DNA from: Chelativorans sp.
GTDB taxonomy: Bacteria; Pseudomonadota; Alphaproteobacteria; Rhizobiales; Rhizobiaceae
Assembly: GCF_031180965.1 (NCBI RefSeq)
Contig: NZ_JAPSLH010000019.1
Coordinates: 1 to 64,000 of the forward strand
Length of the DNA stretch: 64,000 nt
Direction: 5' to 3'
A program made the position numbers and the translations under genes. Below are positions 8,901 to 17,794 of the stretch, piece after piece (within the stretch, counting starts at the first letter, position 1; each line of letters begins with the position of its first letter). A model generated the notes under the pieces. That model saw only the letters and a list, made by a program, of their open reading frames with translations. It had not been told where the DNA came from and did no database searches.

Positions 8901-9785
8901 GTCGATGAAGGCCTCGATGTCGGGATGGTCGGCGTCGACGATCACCATCTTGGCCGCGCGGCGCGTGGTGCCGCCGGACTTGATGGCGCCGGCGGCGCGG
9001 TCACCGATCTTGAGGAAACTCATCAGGCCGGACGACTTGCCGCCGCCCGACAGCTTCTCGCCCTCGCCGCGCAGCTGGGAAAAATTGGAGCCGGTGCCGG
9101 AGCCGTATTTGAACAGCCGCGCCTCGCGCACCCACAAATCCATGATGCCGCCCTCGTTGACGAGGTCGTCGGCAACGGACTGGATGAAGCAGGCATGCGG
9201 CTGCGGGTGCTCGTAGGCGGATTTCGACTTGGTCAGCTTCTTGGTGAAGGGGTCGACGTAATAATGGCCCTGGCCAGGGCCGTCGATGCCATAGGCCCAG
9301 TGAAGCCCGGTGTTGAACCATTGCGGCGAGTTGGGCGCCACGCGCTGCGTGGCGAGCATGTAGGAGAGCTCGTCCATGAAGGCTTGGGCGTCGGCTTCGC
9401 TATCGAAATAGCCGCCCTTCCAGCCCCAATAAGTCCAGGTGCCGGCAAGGCGCGAAAAGACCTGGCGGGCGTCGGTCTCGGAGCCGTAGCGCTGATCCTC
9501 GGGGAGGGCGGCCAGCGCCGCCTCGTCCGGCACGGAGCGCCAGAGGAAGGAGGGGACGGAGTTCTCTTCGACCCGCTTCAGGCGCGCGGGCACGCCGGCC
9601 TTGCGGAAATATTTTTGCGCCAGAATGTCGGCGGCGACCTGGCTGAACTGCGCGGGGACGTCGATGTCCGCCAGCCGGAAGACGATCGAGCCGTCCGGGT
9701 TCTTGATCTCGCTCACGGCCTTGCGGAAGGGAATCTCCGCATAGGGAGACTGGCCTTCCTTGGTGAACCGACGTTCAATGCGCAT
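5910..9785 (-). CDS. nrdJ: Vitamin B12-dependent (class II) ribonucleoside-diphosphate reductase
   Basis: The 1291-residue protein reduces ribonucleotides to deoxyribonucleotides with adenosylcobalamin as radical source. Visible are the N-terminal NrdJ region, [19 protein letters not shown] and [10 protein letters not shown] in the first third, [21 protein letters not shown] near residue 475, and a C-terminal cysteine cluster ([16 protein letters not shown], final C) that forms the zinc-binding and re-reducing tail. AGAGGG precedes the ATG. The linker before the cysteine tail (about residues 1195-1250) contains a palindromic DNA insertion read in frame (see 6139-6179). The gene is alone, with a 560-base upstream gap carrying NrdR-like boxes. 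Confidence 0.96.
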   Translation of the reverse strand: MRIERRFTKEGQSPYAEIPFRKAVSEIKNPDGSIVFRLADIDVPAQFSQVAADILAQKYFRKAGVPARLKRVEENSVPSFLWRSVPDEAALAALPEDQRYGSETDARQVFSRLAGTWTYWGWKGGYFDSEADAQAFMDELSYMLATQRVAPNSPQWFNTGLHWAYGIDGPGQGHYYVDPFTKKLTKSKSAYEHPQPHACFIQSVADDLVNEGGIMDLWVREARLFKYGSGTGSNFSQLRGEGEKLSGGGKSSGLMSFLKIGDRAAGAIKSGGTTRRAAKMVIVDADHPDIEAFIDWKVNEEQKVASLVTGSKIVRQHMSAIMKACINCEGDGDDCFDPAKNPALKREIKAAKKNAVPENYIKRVIQFARQGYTQIEFKTYDLDWDSEAYLTVSGQNSNNSVSLKDDFLRAVENDGDWTLIRRIDGKPAKTLKARDLWEKIGYAAWASADPGLHFNTTMNDWHTSPEGGPIRASNPCSEYMFLDDTACNLASINLLPYRGKDGKFDVAAYEHSVRLWTIVLEISVMMAQFPSREIAQLSYQYRTLGLGYANIGGLLMTSGIPYDSDEGRAICASLTAIMTGVAYATSAEMAAELGAFPDYERNAQAMLRVIRNHRRAAHGLSDGYEKLSVNPVPLKAEDCPDPDLPAHARAAWDRALELGEKHGYRNAQATVIAPTGTIGLVMDCDTTGIEPDFALVKFKKLAGGGYFKIINRAVPEALRTLAYSEAQIAEIEAYAVGHGNLNQAPGVNPSTLKAKGFTDEKIEALNEALKSAFDIKFAFNQWTLGADWLKETFGFTQEQLDDFSFELLPALGFSKKEIDAANIHVCGAMTLEGAPHLKDEHLPVFDCANPCGKIGKRYLSVESHIRMMAAAQPFISGAISKTINMPNEATVEDCKNAYMLSWKLGLKANALYRDGSKLSQPLNSSLIADEEEDEEDAMEALVAQPMAARATQVTEKIVERVVERLYRDREKLPNRRKGYTQKAVVGGHKVYLRTGEFDDGRLGEIFIDMHKEGAAFRAMMNNFAIAISLGLQYGVPLDEYVEAFTFTKFEPAGMVQGNDAIKNATSILDYIFRELAISYLGRNDLAHVDTSDFDKTALGRGITEGKALPFSKGLTRGATPFKVVAGKTDPKGELSSASPAPARTAPMASATSNIRSISSGATVTALKPTHQGLQEEATAFRRDYEERARELAEEIVEEGEERSVEDRSEANDLASEATNARSHSGAQVNALFTESAASEAAEAKKVESHRRAQAIAQGYTGNMCSECQNFTMVRNGTCEKCDTCGATSGCS
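6139..6179. repeat. Double palindrome inside the nrdJ coding sequence
   Basis: Two perfect hairpins stand back to back: an 11-bp stem (6139-6149 with 6154-6164, loop ATCG) and a 6-bp stem TCGGTC/GACCGA (6165-6170 with 6174-6179, loop TTC). They lie in the poorly conserved linker of NrdJ before its cysteine tail and keep the frame. The arrangement resembles the small palindromic elements that insert in frame into protein genes (known best from Rickettsia) or REP-type repeats. Only this copy is seen in the window. Confidence 0.6.
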
Positions 9786-9803
9786 CTTCTTCCCTCTTCG
9801 ATC

Positions 9804-9815
9804 CTATATATAGCG
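9804..9815 (-). promoter_or_regulatory. Proximal NrdR-like box of nrdJ
   Basis: CTATATATAG (9804-9813) is a perfect palindrome lying about 20 bases before the nrdJ start. On the minus strand it reads ACGCTATATATAG, matching the distal box in the core ACGCTATAT-TAG. NrdR boxes have an AT-rich palindromic core of this kind (consensus close to ACACTATATATAGTGT). Repression of nrdJ by NrdR is inferred. Confidence 0.5.
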
Positions 9816-9871
9816 TCCGCCGCGACGCAATGCCCGTAACATCCCGCCCACCGGACGGCTCAACTTAGCCA

Positions 9872-9901
9872 CTGCTGCCAGCTCCTGAAGCAAGGCAGCA
9901 G
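9872..9901. repeat. Hairpin in the nrdJ leader
   Basis: An 8-bp perfect stem CTGCTGCC (9872-9879) and GGCAGCAG (9894-9901) lies between the two NrdR-like boxes. It would form in the nrdJ leader RNA if transcription starts near the distal box. I looked for cobalamin-riboswitch landmarks around it and did not find them. Confidence 0.35.
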
Positions 9902-10035
9902 CCAAACCCGTTTCCCGCCTTCCCATTCGCAGTCCGAACGGCCCGCGGGAGAGGCCAGGGCAGCCAGGCCGGGGCCGGCGTAATCGTTCTCCGCATGGAG
10001 GAAACAACATCATATGGTGTTCATCGTAGCCTGTA

Positions 10036-10053
10036 AACGCTAAATATAGCGTT
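10036..10053. promoter_or_regulatory. Distal NrdR-like palindrome upstream of nrdJ
   Basis: AACGCTA (10036-10042) and TAGCGTT (10047-10053) are perfect 7-base arms around AATA. The spacing to the proximal box is about 230 bases, much more than the roughly three helical turns usual for NrdR pairs, so this box either sits at the true promoter or serves another, unannotated transcript. Confidence 0.5.
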
Positions 10054-10345
10054 AATGGACGGTTTTGCCACCATGCGCCCCCGCCGCACGAAGACACGCC
10101 ATCTCCGCCCGCGGCGGCGACGGGCGCAAGCACAGAAATACGGGTTTTGTTGAACTGAACGACCTGTCCGACTTTTCGGAGGCGCCCGCTGGCAGGCGCT
10201 CCTCGACCATAGAAAACGACTCGCCCTAGCGCGTCAAGGATTCGTTCTTGTAAGTTTTGTGACCGCTAGATGTTGTATGCCCCGCATGTGGATATCGGGG
10301 ACGGCGCGAATGGCCGCTTGCGATCCGGAAGCGGCCGAAACGGGC

Positions 10346-10723
10346 CTATCGGGCCGGTTGCGGCGACCCCCGCAGCAGTCGTTCGGCGCGCGGGGCGGCG
10401 CTTGCGGGAACGCAGCTGATCGAGCCGATCGCGTTCGGCCCATAGACCACATAGCCGCTTCCCGAAGGTGGCGTATGGGGTGCGGTGACCGGCAGATAGA
10501 CATAGCAGACGCTCCCCTCAACGGGATCGCGCAGGCGCTGGATGATGGTGTCCCGCAACGGGCCGGCGAATGTCGCCTCAAGCTCCATGCGGGGCATCTG
10601 CTCCCAGTTTTGCTGCTGTGCGGCGGCATGGGGCGCGGCTGCGGAGAGGGCGAGCGCAAGCCCGCAGGCGCGAAGGAGGCGCCAGCGCGGCGCAGCGGAT
10701 CGGGCAGCCGCCCGCGTCGTCAA
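10346..10723 (-). CDS. Small exported protein of unknown function, third gene of the adhesin operon
   Basis: The 125-residue product begins with an Arg-rich n-region and a hydrophobic core ending in APHAAAQQQ, a good Sec signal peptide with cleavage near residue 36. The mature part contains CYVYLPVTAPHTPPSGSGYVVYGPN and ISCVP, with two cysteines that could form a disulfide. I do not recognise the family. Its ATG overlaps the stop of the preceding autotransporter gene (ATGA), so the two are translated from one transcript. A periplasmic or surface helper for the adhesin, analogous to dedicated small proteins next to some trimeric autotransporters, is a reasonable inference but unproven. Confidence 0.7.
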   Translation of the reverse strand: MTTRAAARSAAPRWRLLRACGLALALSAAAPHAAAQQQNWEQMPRMELEATFAGPLRDTIIQRLRDPVEGSVCYVYLPVTAPHTPPSGSGYVVYGPNAIGSISCVPASAAPRAERLLRGSPQPAR

Positions 10724-12969
10724 AACTCCACCGCCAGGCCGACGCGCCCGATATGCTCGTCGCCGCCTCCATAGCCGTAGGAGCCGTGCAGGACCGTCAG
10801 CAGCTGCGTGTCCAGCCGGTGGGCAAAGCCCAGGCCGAGACCCACCTTGTCGCGATAGAAGGAGCTGTTGAAGGAGAGGGTGGTCTTGCCCGGCGCCGAG
10901 GGCATAATTACGGGGGCGAGGGCGGCGACTGCGGCAAGGCCGCCGCGGCTCTCCTCGCGCAGTTCCGCCACCTCGCCGCCAACTCCGGAAAGGGCGCTGT
11001 TCAACTGCCCGACCGTCGCGGCGTCCGTGGCGGCCACGCCGGGCGCGACATTCGCGATGCGGCGTTCGGCGCCGGCCGCGCCGACGGACACAGTGTTGGC
11101 CTGAGTGGCGATCGAGCCTGACCCGATGGCGACGGAGTTGGCGGCCGTCGCCGTGGCTCCCGGCCCGAGGGCGGCGCTGTTCGTTCCCGTGGCGGTGGCA
11201 GCATCGCCGAAGGCAGTGCCGCCATTGGCCGCCTGCGCGCCGACGCCGACAGCCACCGAGCCGGTGGCCACGGCGCCCCTGCCTATCGCGATGGCGTTGA
11301 CGCCGCTGGAAGAAGCGCCCCAGCCGACCGCCACCGCTCCCCCGGCGGTGGCAGCGGCCTGGGCGCCTAGCGCGAGGGAGTTGTCGCCGCTCGCTCGGGC
11401 CTGGTAGCCGGCGGCGGTAGCCTGCTCGCCATGCGCGCCGGCAATGTTGTTGCCCGAGCCATCGTCGAGGAAGCCCGTGCCAAGCGCGACTGCGTTGATG
11501 CCCGTCGCGGCACTGGACGCGCCGAAGACCGAGCTCCCGTCGCCGATCGCCGAGCTTGCCTCGCCAAACGCCGAGCTACTGCTTCCCCCTGCAACACTGA
11601 ACGCCCCAAAGGCAGAGCTTCCCAACCCCTCCGCAGTACTGCTGGCGCCGAAAGCCGAGCTAACGAAGCTGTTAGCGCTGCTTCCGGCGCCATAGGCGGA
11701 ACTTCCCAGGCTCAGGGCGCTGCTATGATAGCCGTAGGCCGAACTCGAAACGCCACTGGCGCGAGCCTGATACCCCGCGGCGGTGGTGTTCGAGTCGCGT
11801 GCGCCGGCGATATTGTTGCCGGAACCGTCATCAAGGAAACCGGTGCCGATCGCGGTCGAGTTGCTTCCTTCCGCGATAGAGGCGGTACCGAACGCCGAGC
11901 TGTAGTCGCCGATTGCATTGGCAGCGGCGCCGATCACGTTGCCCGCAGCGTCATACATCGCTCCGCCGACGGCGGTGCTGCTGATTCCCGTTGCCTGCGC
12001 GCCGAGACCGCCTGGCTCGGAGTTGCCGCCGATAGCGGTGGTACCGTGCCCATTTGCATCCGTGCGAGCGCCGAGCGACGTGCTGCCGATCCCACTGGCC
12101 GCGCTGAGCTCGCCGTAGGCGGAGCTACTGTCGCCGCTGGCATTGCTTTGAAGACCATAGGCCGAGCTGAAGTCCCCTATCGCCATGCTCCTATCGCCGA
12201 ACGCTGAGCTCGAGAAGCCGCTCGCACTGCTTCGATAGCCGACAGCCGTGCTAATTTGGCCAGTTGCGCTACTCAGGTGTCCATATGCTGAGGTATTGGC
12301 ACTGCCTGCTTGACTTCCGGAACCGGCAGCCGTGCTGCCCGAGCCGTTGGCGGTGCTGCTTACGCCAAAAGCCGAGCTGTAGTCGCTGTTTGCCGTGCTG
12401 TCGGTGCCTACAGCCGTGCTGTAGCGGCCGCTTGCCTGGGCTGCAGAGCCGATGGCTTCGCCCATATTGTTAAACATCTGGCCGCCGATCGCGGTGCTGC
12501 TGATACCCGTCGCCTGCGCACCATTTCCCTCGCCAAAACCAGCGCCGACGGCGGTAGCGCCTTCCTGGCTAGCTGTCGTGCGCCCGCCGATCGCAGTGCT
12601 GCGATCACCGCTCGCCGTGCTCCCGAACCCAAAGGCGGACCCAACGTCTCCGCTCGCCTCGCTGTTGGCACCGTAGGCCGAACCGAGGGTGCCACTGGAT
12701 ACGCTTTCAAAACCGCAGGCCGTCTTCAGATCGTCTCCGCCGTCGTCACCCGCAGGGTTCGGCCCCGCCCCTCCATTCGCACATTCCACCGCCAGGGCCG
12801 ATTGCGGCGCGAGCACCGCGCCTGCAATAGCTCCCAGGAAAAATAAACCCAGAGTTCCGCGTCTTACCACAAAGCCCCGCGAGGCGGTCTCTGCACCCGA
12901 AGCTGGAGCATTCGCGGCAACGGCAGAACTGGCGGACAAGTTAGTGCGATATTTTCGTGTAGTCCCCAT
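10720..12969 (-). CDS. Trimeric autotransporter adhesin (YadA-like), intact copy
   Basis: The 749-residue protein has a long N-terminal signal region (hydrophobic core about residues 38-58, ending ALAVECANGG), then a head built of many 14-residue YadA/Hep_Hag repeats of the SSAYG, SSAFG and STAxG type over roughly residues 85-590. A short neck NTVSVGAAGAERRIANVAPG, a brief coiled coil (VAELREES) and the C-terminal YadA anchor of four beta strands ending in AVEF complete it. Three chains form the outer-membrane barrel and display the head. The stalk is unusually short, so the head would sit close to the surface. It is the second gene of a three-gene minus-strand operon. Confidence 0.92.
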   Translation of the reverse strand: MGTTRKYRTNLSASSAVAANAPASGAETASRGFVVRRGTLGLFFLGAIAGAVLAPQSALAVECANGGAGPNPAGDDGGDDLKTACGFESVSSGTLGSAYGANSEASGDVGSAFGFGSTASGDRSTAIGGRTTASQEGATAVGAGFGEGNGAQATGISSTAIGGQMFNNMGEAIGSAAQASGRYSTAVGTDSTANSDYSSAFGVSSTANGSGSTAAGSGSQAGSANTSAYGHLSSATGQISTAVGYRSSASGFSSSAFGDRSMAIGDFSSAYGLQSNASGDSSSAYGELSAASGIGSTSLGARTDANGHGTTAIGGNSEPGGLGAQATGISSTAVGGAMYDAAGNVIGAAANAIGDYSSAFGTASIAEGSNSTAIGTGFLDDGSGNNIAGARDSNTTAAGYQARASGVSSSAYGYHSSALSLGSSAYGAGSSANSFVSSAFGASSTAEGLGSSAFGAFSVAGGSSSSAFGEASSAIGDGSSVFGASSAATGINAVALGTGFLDDGSGNNIAGAHGEQATAAGYQARASGDNSLALGAQAAATAGGAVAVGWGASSSGVNAIAIGRGAVATGSVAVGVGAQAANGGTAFGDAATATGTNSAALGPGATATAANSVAIGSGSIATQANTVSVGAAGAERRIANVAPGVAATDAATVGQLNSALSGVGGEVAELREESRGGLAAVAALAPVIMPSAPGKTTLSFNSSFYRDKVGLGLGFAHRLDTQLLTVLHGSYGYGGGDEHIGRVGLAVEF
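11086..11226. repeat. Near-identical block shared by the two adhesin genes, copy 1
   Basis: This block in the neck-proximal head region aligns without gaps to 13381-13521 in the neighbouring adhesin, with roughly ten differences by eye. Flanking head repeats are more diverged, pointing to recent duplication or gene conversion. Confidence 0.8.
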
Positions 12970-13014
12970 CTATCCCCCCATGAGCCGTACAGATGTCATC
13001 TGGCGGGCCGCCGC

Positions 13015-14770
13015 TCAAAACTCGCCCTGCAGGCCAACGCGTCCGCCATGCGCGGAGCCGCCGCCATAGGCGTAGCCGCCCGTGACCGCCAGCGGGAAGG
13101 GCGTGTCAAAGCGGTAGGCGAGCGAGCCGCCGACGCCGAATTCGCTGCGGAAGGCGGACGCATTGAGCGTCCAGCTCACCTTGCCCGGCGCCGAAGGCAT
13201 GGGCGCTGCCGTCATGGCCATAGCCGCCGCTACGCCCTGGCGCGATTCCTCCCGCGTCTCCTCGATCTGCCCCTGAAGACCGCCGGCGAAACCCTGGAGC
13301 TGGCCCACGGTCGCGGCGTCGGTTGCGGCTATGCCGGGGGCGACATTGGTGATACGGCGCTCGGCCCCGGCAGCGCCAACGGACACAGTGTTGGCCTGAG
13401 TGGCCATCGAGCCTGACCCGATGGCGACCGAGTTGGCGGCAGTCGCCGTAGCTCCCGGCCCGAGAGCGGCGCTGTTCGTTCCCGTGGCGACGGCAGCATC
13501 GCCGAAAGCCGCGCCGCCATTGGCCGCCTGCGCGCCGGCGCCCACCGCCACGGAGCCGGTCGCCACGGCGCCCGTGCCGATGGCGATGGCGTTGGAACCG
13601 CTGGATTGAGCCCCCCAGCCGACCGCCACCGCTCCCTCGGCACTGGCGGCCGCCTGGGCGCCCAGCGCGAGCGAGTTCTCACCGCTCGCCCGGGCCTGGT
13701 AGCCGGCGGCGGTCGCGTAATCGGCATGCGCACCCGCAAAGTTGTTGCCCGAGCCATCGTCGAGGAAGCCCGTGCCCAGAGCGATTGCGCTGAGACCCGT
13801 CGCGGCACTGTTGGCGCCAATCGCCGAACTGAGCACCGCGTCGGCAATGCTGCCCGCCCCATAGGCAGAGCTTCCTAACCCTTCCGCAATACTGCTGGCG
13901 CCATAGGCCGAACTTTCCGGGCTGAGGGCGGTGCTATGATAGCCGTAGGCCGAACTGGAATCGCCGCTCGCGCGAGCCTGATAGCCCATGGCTGTGGCGC
14001 GGGCGTCGCGTGCGCCGGCAATATTGTTACGAGAGCCGTCATCACGGAAACCGGTACCGATTGCCGTCGAGTAGATTCCTTCCGCTATAGCGCCGGTTCC
14101 GAAAGCCGAGCTGTAGTCGCCGCTTGCATTGGCAGCAGCACTGAGCACCCCACCGTCACTATCATATCTCGCGCCGCCGACGGCGGTGCTGCTGATTCCC
14201 GTTGCCTGCGCGCCGAGACCGCCCGGCTCTGAGCTGCCGCCGACCGCGGTGGCACCATGCCCGCCGGCGTCTGCGCCAGCGCCGAGCGCCGTGCTGGCAA
14301 CGCCCGTGGCCGTAGCAGCCAGGCCAAAGGCCGAGCTATCTGTGCCGCTCGCAATGCTAGTTATCCCGTAAGCCGAGCTGCTTTGGCCACTGGCCGTAGC
14401 ACCGGGGCCAAAGGCCGAGCTTCCGTCGCCGGTAGCTGAACTCGAGGAACCATATGCCGAGCTAGATTCTCCGCTTGCCGTACTGAACAAGCCAAAGGCG
14501 GCGCTAGAGGCCCCGCTAGCTACGCTTGCAACGCCGTAGGCCGAGCTCTGAATTCCGCTTGCACGGCTGGAATATCCGTATGCTGAGCTGTAGTCCCCAC
14601 TAGCGTTTGCGTCGGTACCGCACGCGACCGCGCCGGCGCCACCGGCCGTCGCGCCGCCGCCTCCGCCCGCCGTGCTGTCGCAAACGAATTGCGCCCGCGC
14701 CGGGGGCCCCGACGCCGAGAACTCCGACCGCTAGCGCCGTCGAGAGAAGATATCGATACGCCGTAGCCAT
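13015..14770 (-). pseudogene. Trimeric autotransporter adhesin (YadA-like), frameshifted after its signal peptide
   Basis: The ATG at 14770 opens a signal peptide (MATAYRYLLSTALAVGVLGVG), but this frame soon leaves the adhesin reading. One base later, the frame from 14691 onward reads QFVCDSTAGGGGG, then continuous YadA-type head repeats, a neck with NTVSVGAAGAERRITNVAPG, a short coiled coil and the C-terminal beta-barrel anchor ending LQGEF. Removing one base of the C-run at 14694-14696 gives a natural signal-peptide junction (PGAAQF) and a protein of about 584 residues. The head frame has no start codon of its own with a signal peptide. It could be a pseudogene, a sequencing error or a slippage switch. 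It leads the operon, 45 bases before the intact copy. Confidence 0.8.
13381..13521. repeat. Near-identical block shared by the two adhesin genes, copy 2
   Basis: Partner of the block at 11086-11226; both encode the last head repeats before the neck. The order is direct, 2295 bases apart, so recombination between them would delete or fuse the two adhesin genes. Confidence 0.8.
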
Positions 14771-14962
14771 TCAGCCCAACCCTTGTCCGCACCCTCTCCG
14801 CCGCTTGTGCCGGATGAAAGGCCGGCGCGCGGCCCGGATCGAAAGCTAGCCATTCGGGACCGGCCGGGCATCCTCCAAACGATTGATTTCGGCGCGCCAA
14901 TTCTCTGATCCGGTGATAAGGTTTCTGCGCGCACTGCGCTTCGCCTGGGGGAGGGAACGGTG

Positions 14963-16111
14963 ATGGCGGTTTCTCTTGCGCCCGAAATCTTTTCGGAGGT
15001 GGTGGGGGCGATCTATGATTGCGCCATCGACCGTGAGGCGTGGCCCAACGCGCTCACCCGCCTGCGTGAGGCGATGGGCTTCCACAACGCTGCGCTGGCG
15101 CTGCAGGCGCTTCCCTCGGGCGAGGTGCTGCTCAACGTCACCAGCGGCATCCCCGCGGACTATCTGGCGAGGATGCCGCACTATGGGGCCGACGTCGTCG
15201 AGCAGTGGGGTGGCGTGGAGGCCATGCGCAGCTATCCGCTGTACGAGCCGCTGGTGCTCTCGTGGATTCGCGAGCGGTCGCTTTGGGAAGGAAACCGGTA
15301 CTACAACGAATGGGGCTTGCCCCAGGGCCTCGTCGACGGGATGGGAATCGGCGTAGCCCGCGATCCGGCCTCCGTGGGGTCCCTCGGTCTTGGCCGTCAT
15401 CGGGATGCGGGGCCGATCACAGAGCGCGAGGTGGAACTCGCCCGTCTCTTCATTCCGCATTTGCAGCGGGCGGTGACGATAAGCCGGATCCTGGATATCA
15501 AGACCGTTTCCGTCGTCACGCTCGAGACGGTTCTCGATACGGTGGCCGCGGCGGTCATCCTCGTTGACGCCAATCTGGCGATCGTCCATGCCAACCGCGC
15601 GGCCTTGAAACTGTTTGCAGCCGGGGGCCCGATCGCGTCCGTCTCCGGCCGGCTGCAGGTGAGCGTGCCGGCAGCGGCGGCCGCCCTCCGGCTCGCTGTT
15701 GCGCAGGCGGTGGCTGATGAAGCGGCACTCGACGGCAAGGGGCTGGGCATCCCGCTCTCCCGGGACGGGGAGAAGCCGAGGCTGCTCTACGTCCTGCCGC
15801 TCGGCCACAGCGAATTGCGCGCCAGCCTTGTACCGCGCGCCGTCGCCGCGATTTTCGTCGCACCGCCCTTTTCTCCGCCTGCCAAGCCCCATGCCGCCCT
15901 GGCGGCCCTGTTCGGGCTGTCAGGCGCGGAATCCGCCGTGCTCGGCTGTATCGTGGCCGGCCGGAGCGTGAAGGAGACCGCGGAAAGCCTCGGCATCGAG
16001 ATCAGCACGGTAAAGACACATCTCCACCGCATCTTCCAGAAGACCGACACGCGGCGGCAGGCCGAGCTCGTCAGCCTGGCCGCGTCCTATGCGCTGCCGA
16101 TAGAGGAGTGA
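14963..16111 (+). CDS. LuxR-type HTH transcriptional regulator
   Basis: The protein has 382 residues. The C-terminal 65 or so contain a LuxR/NarL helix-turn-helix: LSGAESAVLGCIVAGRSVKETAESLGIEISTVKTHLHRIFQKT, with the conserved E, G, V-K-T-H pattern. The N-terminal 300 residues show no receiver or acyl-homoserine-lactone domain that I recognise; a PAS-like region around residues 190-290 (VILVDANLAIVHANRAA) is visible. The ATG at 14963 is chosen for the GGGAGGG eight bases upstream, rather than the adjacent GTG. It is divergent from the adhesin operon with about 190 bases between, which makes it a candidate regulator of those adhesins. Confidence 0.85.
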   Translation: MAVSLAPEIFSEVVGAIYDCAIDREAWPNALTRLREAMGFHNAALALQALPSGEVLLNVTSGIPADYLARMPHYGADVVEQWGGVEAMRSYPLYEPLVLSWIRERSLWEGNRYYNEWGLPQGLVDGMGIGVARDPASVGSLGLGRHRDAGPITEREVELARLFIPHLQRAVTISRILDIKTVSVVTLETVLDTVAAAVILVDANLAIVHANRAALKLFAAGGPIASVSGRLQVSVPAAAAALRLAVAQAVADEAALDGKGLGIPLSRDGEKPRLLYVLPLGHSELRASLVPRAVAAIFVAPPFSPPAKPHAALAALFGLSGAESAVLGCIVAGRSVKETAESLGIEISTVKTHLHRIFQKTDTRRQAELVSLAASYALPIEE

Positions 16112-16132
16112 CGCGGCCCGCGCCGGCGGCGG

Positions 16133-17677
16133 TCAGACGAAAGCGTCAAGCAGAACGAAGACCAAGGCGGCGAGCAGGGCGGAGGCGGGGACCGTCAGCA
16201 CCCAGGCGGCAACGATGGTGCGCACATGGGCGCGCCGCACCAGCTTGCGGCGGGTGATCTCCTCGCGCGACAGTTTAGGCGCGGCGCGTATGTCCTTGAC
16301 GGCGACGCGCTTTCCCCCGGCGGGTCGGCTGTTCTTCGCGCGCGCGTTCTTGCGCTCCAGATAGGCGCGGCGGCGCTTGGAATGGGCCGTGTACCACTCG
16401 CGGAAGAAGCCGACGCCGAAGACGGCGCCCACGGCGGTGTGGGTCGAGCTGATCGGAAGGCCGAGCCCGGAGGCGATGATCACGGTGATCGCCGCGGAAA
16501 GCGCGACGCAGAAGGCGCGCATCGGGTTCAGCTTGGTGATCTGCTCGCCGACCATGCGGATGAGCTTCGGGCCGAAGAGGACGACGCCGAGGGAGATGCC
16601 AAAGGCGCCGATGACCATGACCCAGATGGGAATGACGACCTCGCTGGTGACCGCATTCGCCTCGGCGGTGAAAACGATCGCCGCCAGCGGGCCGACCGCG
16701 TTGGCGACGTCGTTGGCGCCATGCGCAAAGGAGAGCAGGGCGGCGGAGATGACGAGCGGCAGGTTGAACAGCCGGCGCAGCGACTGGTTGCGGTTCTCCA
16801 TGCCTTCCGACTGGCGCTGCACAAGGACGTGCGAGGCGGCCCAGACCAGCAGGAATGCGGCCAGGCCGAGCCCGGCCACCGTGCCGTTCCCCAGTTCGAC
16901 GACCTGGCCCAGCCCCTTGGTCGCAAGATAGGCGGTGAAGGAGCCCGCCATGATGGCGATGAGCAGCGGCACCCAGCGGCGGGCCGCGGCGACCTTGTCA
17001 TCCTGATAGATGATGAAGGTCTTGATGAAGGCGAGGAAGAGCGCCGCCACGATGCCGCCCGCGAGCGGCGAGACGACCCAGCTGGCGGCGATCTGCGCCA
17101 TCACGGGCCAGTCGACAGCGCCAAATCCGGCCGCCATGATGCCCGCACCGACGACGCCGCCGACCACCGCATGGGTGGTGGAGACGGGCGCGCCGATCCA
17201 GGTGGCGAGATTGACCCAGAGGGCGGAGGAGAGAAGGCCCGCCAGCATGGCGCGGATGAAGATGGCCGGATCCCCGACCGCCTGCGGCTCGATGATGCCC
17301 TTGGAGATGGTGTCGACCACATCTCCGCCGGCAATGAGCGCGCCGGCGCTCTCGAACACGGCGGCGACCAGCAGGGCCGAACCCAGCGTCATGGCGCGGG
17401 CGCCGACCGCCGGGCCCATATTGTTGGCGACGTCATTGGCGCCGATGTTCAGCGCCATATAGGCGCCGACCGCCGCGGCGGCGACGACGATGACGGCGCG
17501 CGGCTCCCCGAACACGTAGACCGAGGCGAAGATGGTGGCCAGCGCCAGGAAGAGGACAGCGAGGCCGGGAGCGACCAGACCGCGCGCGACGAGGCTCGTC
17601 GCCTCCTCGACATAGACGAGCTTCTCGAGATCCTTGTCGAGCGTCTGCTTCTTGGCGTGTGCTGTGGTTTCGGTCAT
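16133..17677 (-). CDS. pit: PiT family inorganic phosphate transporter
   Basis: The 514-residue membrane protein carries the two PiT signature repeats, GANDVANNMGPAVGA near residue 78 and GANDVANAVGPLAA near residue 321, in two inverted hydrophobic halves. STTHAVVGG and SSTHTAVGA follow in each half. PiT proteins import metal-phosphate or phosphate with protons or sodium at low affinity. A basic loop (residues about 425-475) precedes the last membrane segment. It has no co-directional partner: the left neighbour is the convergent LuxR gene and the next minus-strand gene upstream is the NUDIX hydrolase, 117 bases away. Confidence 0.93.
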   Translation of the reverse strand: MTETTAHAKKQTLDKDLEKLVYVEEATSLVARGLVAPGLAVLFLALATIFASVYVFGEPRAVIVVAAAAVGAYMALNIGANDVANNMGPAVGARAMTLGSALLVAAVFESAGALIAGGDVVDTISKGIIEPQAVGDPAIFIRAMLAGLLSSALWVNLATWIGAPVSTTHAVVGGVVGAGIMAAGFGAVDWPVMAQIAASWVVSPLAGGIVAALFLAFIKTFIIYQDDKVAAARRWVPLLIAIMAGSFTAYLATKGLGQVVELGNGTVAGLGLAAFLLVWAASHVLVQRQSEGMENRNQSLRRLFNLPLVISAALLSFAHGANDVANAVGPLAAIVFTAEANAVTSEVVIPIWVMVIGAFGISLGVVLFGPKLIRMVGEQITKLNPMRAFCVALSAAITVIIASGLGLPISSTHTAVGAVFGVGFFREWYTAHSKRRRAYLERKNARAKNSRPAGGKRVAVKDIRAAPKLSREEITRRKLVRRAHVRTIVAAWVLTVPASALLAALVFVLLDAFV

Positions 17678-17794
17678 GGGCGGACAGATGGGATGCGGCG
17701 GCGCGGCGGCGGGCTCAAGGCCCTGGTCACCCGACTAGAGAATGCGGCCGCGGGGCACAAGCGCCCGGCGGCGAATAGCGGTGCAAAGCCCATC

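Larger units (their letters stand above)
9786..10345. other. 560-base gene-free region upstream of nrdJ
   Basis: Contains two NrdR-like palindromes and a leader hairpin for nrdJ, and toward the right a hairpin (GGCCGCTT 10312-10319, AAGCGGCC 10329-10336) beyond the 3' end of the exported-protein gene. Short open frames exist on both strands, including a 26-codon arginine-rich one from 10074, but none has family resemblance or a good ribosome-binding site. Confidence 0.5.

Noticed and set aside
9786-10060. Possible cobalamin riboswitch before nrdJ
   Set aside because: The gene uses B12, so I searched the leader, but the B12-box and its usual core blocks are not present; only hairpins and NrdR-like boxes were found.
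10074-10154. 26-codon arginine-rich frame on the plus strand
   Set aside because: No ribosome-binding site, no family resemblance, and such frames are expected by chance in this composition.
10720-14700. Regular short repeats resembling a CRISPR array
   Set aside because: They are codon-level repeats of 14-residue YadA head motifs within open reading frames, with no constant repeat or spacer length.
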